Positions 60,787-64,000 of a stretch of DNA of 64,000 nucleotides are shown here, one piece after another. The position numbers and the translations under genes were made by a program. This DNA is from Oscillospiraceae bacterium. GTDB lineage: Bacteria > Bacillota > Clostridia > Oscillospirales > CAG-272. The notes beneath the pieces are model-generated. The model was not told the origin of the DNA, made no database searches, and saw only the letters and a program-made list of their open reading frames with translations. Numbering within the stretch: position 1 is the stretch's first letter; each line of letters starts with the position of its first letter. The stretch is from assembly GCA_015064585.1 (NCBI GenBank), contig SVRY01000005.1:1-64000 (forward strand), written 5' to 3'.

Positions 60787-61719
60787 ATGAAAACATATAC
60801 CATACCGCTTTCTGCCATTATGAACGAATTTTCTCTGCAAAGCGTATACCTTCCCACAAATGCCGAAGAAATCCTGATTAGCCGCCCCGAAGTCCATCGT
60901 TGCGGGCTTGCCCTTTCGGGCTTTTTCAGGCAGTTTGAGCCTCAGCGGATCCAGCTTATCGGCAATGCGGAATGGGAGTATATGACAAGCCTTGACAAAG
61001 AAACACGCAAAAAAAATATTGACAGTTTTCTTTCCCACCATCCCACAGCGGTAATCTTTGCAGGACTCCACGATGCCCCCGAAGAATTTCTGGAGTTGGC
61101 AAAAAAGCATCAGGTTCCGATCCTGCGCGCCGCAACCAAAACAACTGATTTCATGGCTGCCTTGATCGCCTCACTGAATGTACACCTTGCCCCCCGCATC
61201 ACTCGGCACGGCGTTCTTGTGGAAGTGTACGGCGAAGGTATTCTGATCATCGGTTCCAGCGGTATCGGCAAAAGCGAAACAGCAATCGAACTTTTGAAGC
61301 GAGGACACCGACTGATTGCCGATGACGCAGTGGAGATCAAAAAGGTATCCGCCAAATCCTTAGTAGGCTCTGCCCCCTCTACCATCCGTTATTATGCCGA
61401 ACTGCGCGGCGTGGGCATTGTGGACGTACGCCGTATTTTCGGTATCGGTGCCGTGAAAGAAACCGAAAAGATCAATATGGTTGTCATTCTGGAACCTTGG
61501 GATCCCGATAAATACTATGACCGTCTCGGCTTGGAAAATGAGTACTATGAAATCATGGATATAAAGGTGCCAATGGTCACCATCCCTGTCCGTCCCGGCC
61601 GTAACCTTGCTATTATCATGGAAATTGCCGCCATGAACAACCGTCAGAAACGCATGGGTTATAACACTGCCGAGGAATTCAACAAAATGCTTCTCAAAGA
61701 GGCGGGAATCGAATCATGA
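60787..61719 (+). CDS. hprK: HPr kinase/phosphorylase
   Basis: GILIIGSSGIGKSETAIELLKRGHRLIADDAVEI; ELRGVGIVDVRRIFGIGAV; MVTIPVRPGRNLAIIMEIAAMN. Confidence 0.97.
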   Translation: MKTYTIPLSAIMNEFSLQSVYLPTNAEEILISRPEVHRCGLALSGFFRQFEPQRIQLIGNAEWEYMTSLDKETRKKNIDSFLSHHPTAVIFAGLHDAPEEFLELAKKHQVPILRAATKTTDFMAALIASLNVHLAPRITRHGVLVEVYGEGILIIGSSGIGKSETAIELLKRGHRLIADDAVEIKKVSAKSLVGSAPSTIRYYAELRGVGIVDVRRIFGIGAVKETEKINMVVILEPWDPDKYYDRLGLENEYYEIMDIKVPMVTIPVRPGRNLAIIMEIAAMNNRQKRMGYNTAEEFNKMLLKEAGIES

Positions 61720-62009
61720 TCAAAACTTGCTATAACTGTATTCATTTCTGCGCCACCCTTTGCGACCCCGAAGATCCCACCTATCATATTCACAATTGGT
61801 GCAAATGCCGGCAAGCACTCATCGATTCCTTTGTTTTGGCAGATCGGTATGAATACAAATCTACCTACTGCGACGATCTGGAAACCGGCGATGCCTTTTG
61901 TTATCTGTTCGAAGCCAAAGAAAAACCGATGTTTCCCGATGAATGGTTTGAAAAGAACAGAAAAAAGAATTTGGAGAATCGCATATCCGAGGAAGAATGG
62001 CTTACCTAA
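61716..62009 (+). CDS. Small Cys-rich protein of unknown function, translationally coupled to hprK
   Basis: 97 aa, eight Cys (MIKTCYNCIHFCATLC...HNWCKCRQ...YCDDLETGDAFC); 4-nt ATGA overlap with hprK. Confidence 0.8.
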   Translation: MIKTCYNCIHFCATLCDPEDPTYHIHNWCKCRQALIDSFVLADRYEYKSTYCDDLETGDAFCYLFEAKEKPMFPDEWFEKNRKKNLENRISEEEWLT

Positions 62010-62025
62010 ACAGCCTATCATGTCC

Positions 62026-62064
62026 AAAGGTCCTGCAAAGTTATTTCTTTGCAAGACCTTTTTT
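62026..62064 (+). terminator. Rho-independent terminator
   Basis: AAAGGTCCTGCAAAG / CTTTGCAAGACCTTTTTT. Confidence 0.8.
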
Positions 62065-62072
62065 GATTGATA

Positions 62073-63890
62073 TTACATACTGCTACTTGTCTTATATGTT
62101 TTTGCCTGTAGTTCAAACATTGTTGCGTATTTTCCGCCCTTTTCCAAAAGCTCTTGATGATTTCCCCGCTCAATGACCTCTCCGCGGTCAAACATATAGA
62201 TCATGTCCGTCATTCTGGTAGTCGATAACCGATGAGAAATAAATATAACCGTATTGTATTTTAAGTGTTCTGCAACAGAATGATTCAAATTATACTCTGC
62301 TATTGGGTCGAGCGCGGACGACGGCTCGTCCATAATGACAAGATCAAAATCCCCTGCAAAAGCTCTTGCAATTGCCACTTTTTGACTTTCGCCTCCCGAT
62401 AAATCCTGTCCTTCATCGTCAAATTCACGGGTAAGCATCGTATCAATCCCGTTGGGAAGACTATCCGCTTTACCGCCAAAAGATGCATGACAAAGCGCCT
62501 TCAATACTGTTTCCCTGTCCTTTTCATTTTCAACAGGTCTTCCGAGAACATTTTCAGCTATGGTTGCCGAAAACAGCTTAAAATCCTGGAACACAGCACC
62601 TATACGGCTTCTGTATTCTTTCAAATCATACTCTTTTATATTAACACCGTTATAGTGTATTTCTCCCTCGGTAGGGTCGTAAAAACGCATAAACAGCTTG
62701 ATAAGCGTGGTTTTTCCCGCGCCGTTATAACCGACAAGGGCAATTTTTTGTCCTTTTTTTATGGAAAGGCTTACGTTTTTGAGTACAAAGGGAGCATCAA
62801 CCTCATCTTTGTATTTAAATGATACGTTTTTAAGTTCCAAACTTTCAAAAGCGGGAACTTTTTTGTCACCGCTTACCACCTTTGACTGAAAAGTCATAAA
62901 CTTCATATACTTATCAATATAAAGTGAATTCTTTTCAAATTCATTGAAGTGATATGAAAAGTTTTGGAACATATACATGATACGCCACATATAGTTCATA
63001 ACGATCGCAAAACCCGCAAGATCAATTGAGCCGTTATACAGCCCCACCGTCACAATTGAAATTGACACTGCAGAGGGAACAAAATCAGACAAACAGTACA
63101 CAAGGTTAGTTATATTATACTTTCTATTATATTTTAAATTGATGGCAAGTCTTTCATCCGCCGCCTTTTCGTAGTCATTGATCAGATTTTCCGACAGTCT
63201 TGAGGTACGAAGCTCTTTCGCATACTCGGCAAGATGAAAAACACGGTTTATGTAATTTTCTTTACGATAATACGGCTTGGTTTCCGTATCATGTGCCACA
63301 TTCAGTTTATTGGTGTACTTTTGGAAGAAGAACATTATAACAGAGCGTATAAAGGATATTACAACTATAATGGGACTTACTGTGAATATAAGCGTGAAGG
63401 TAGTGGCAAGCGAAATGATATAATTGATAAAATAGGATATCTTTTCAAGCACCTGCATGGCTCTTGTATCGCTTTCATCCATAGCCCATACAAAATCGTT
63501 GTAAAAATCAGGATCATCAAAGCAGGAAAGGTCAGCTTCCATACTCTTGTTAAAAATTTCCTGATGCATTCCGTAGTGTAGTTTATTTTGCATCCACGGA
63601 CGAAAATAGAGATAGTTCAGCCTGCCGTAAAACCAATATCCTATAATACCGCTCGCTCCCAAAACAAAGATGGGGATAAACTCGGCAAACCGAGCACCGC
63701 GTCCCAACGCTTCAAAAACAAGAGCTGTAAATATCACACCGACAGAACTGCAAATTCCGTTTACAACGCCCCCCAAAACCATCAATATAACCAGTACGGG
63801 GGAATGGCGAAATATTTTTCTGACCATATAAAAATTGTTTTTAATGATTTTCACAATTGACTCTGTTTTGGATTTCTTTTGGTCAGTCAT
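62073..63890 (-). CDS. ABC transporter, fused permease and ATPase
   Basis: Exporter fold; LVGYNGAGKTTLIKLFMRFYDPTEG (Walker A), LSGGESQKVAIARAFAGDFDLVIMDEPSSALD; start MTDQKKS at 63890 with AGGAGG SD (track ORF runs further upstream). Confidence 0.93.
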   Translation of the reverse strand: MTDQKKSKTESIVKIIKNNFYMVRKIFRHSPVLVILMVLGGVVNGICSSVGVIFTALVFEALGRGARFAEFIPIFVLGASGIIGYWFYGRLNYLYFRPWMQNKLHYGMHQEIFNKSMEADLSCFDDPDFYNDFVWAMDESDTRAMQVLEKISYFINYIISLATTFTLIFTVSPIIVVISFIRSVIMFFFQKYTNKLNVAHDTETKPYYRKENYINRVFHLAEYAKELRTSRLSENLINDYEKAADERLAINLKYNRKYNITNLVYCLSDFVPSAVSISIVTVGLYNGSIDLAGFAIVMNYMWRIMYMFQNFSYHFNEFEKNSLYIDKYMKFMTFQSKVVSGDKKVPAFESLELKNVSFKYKDEVDAPFVLKNVSLSIKKGQKIALVGYNGAGKTTLIKLFMRFYDPTEGEIHYNGVNIKEYDLKEYRSRIGAVFQDFKLFSATIAENVLGRPVENEKDRETVLKALCHASFGGKADSLPNGIDTMLTREFDDEGQDLSGGESQKVAIARAFAGDFDLVIMDEPSSALDPIAEYNLNHSVAEHLKYNTVIFISHRLSTTRMTDMIYMFDRGEVIERGNHQELLEKGGKYATMFELQAKTYKTSSSM

Positions 63891-64000
63891 CGGCATTACC
63901 TCCTTCCTCATTTTCTTGACCATCAAAATAATTCTCTGCTTGACGGCGGAACATTTCTGCATATACACCGCCTTTATTTAATAGCTCCTCGTGAGATCCC
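63883..64000 (-). CDS. ABC transporter ATP-binding protein, C-terminal fragment (truncated by window edge)
   Basis: Minus-strand frame reads GSHEELLNKGGVYAEMFRRQAENYFDGQENEEGGNADD stop, the typical ABC exporter C-terminal 'G.HEELL..GG.YA.M...Q'; overlaps the next gene's start. Confidence 0.8.
   Translation of the reverse strand, partial: GSHEELLNKGGVYAEMFRRQAENYFDGQENEEGGNADD

Overview
This 64 kb window looks like chromosomal DNA of a gut-type Clostridia/Oscillospirales-like Bacillota; that assignment is an inference from gene content. I see no CRISPR array, transposase or prophage. From left to right it contains: (i) a partial tRNA-Tyr and a tRNA-Thr; (ii) a eukaryote-type glycogen branching enzyme; (iii) a sugar operon (PfkB kinase, D-lyxose/mannose-isomerase-like cupin, class II aldolase, giant GH92 alpha-mannosidase with tandem F5/8C modules), divergent from a ROK regulator; (iv) a secreted metallophosphoesterase; (v) two giant secreted proteins with C-terminal Tyr/Gly cell-wall-binding-like repeats flanking an Lgt-like membrane enzyme, one carrying a phosphodiester glycosidase (NAGPA) domain; (vi) an exopolysaccharide/capsule cluster (about 26.7-41.6 kb) including LicD, flippase, polymerase, LCP, Wzz and a tyrosine kinase; (vii) a tRNA-Glu followed by hairpins and a decayed copy of its own 3' tail; (viii) housekeeping genes (ClC channel, CDF transporter, sigA-dnaG-dgt, YigZ, HflX, rplS-rpmE); (ix) potABCD, where PotB carries an unusual PepSY-like extracytoplasmic insertion and potA has a long structured leader with a possible leader ORF; (x) a SpoIVFB-like M50 protease preceded by a 58-aa membrane protein absent from the supplied ORF track; (xi) hprK coupled to a Cys-rich small protein; and (xii) an ABC exporter pair cut by the window edge. 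The best leads are the PotB/PepSY fusion, the potA leader, the small-protein/M50 pair, the mannose-type operon, and the surface-protein/Lgt-like/LicD neighbourhood. All family calls come from reading motifs by eye; no database search was run.
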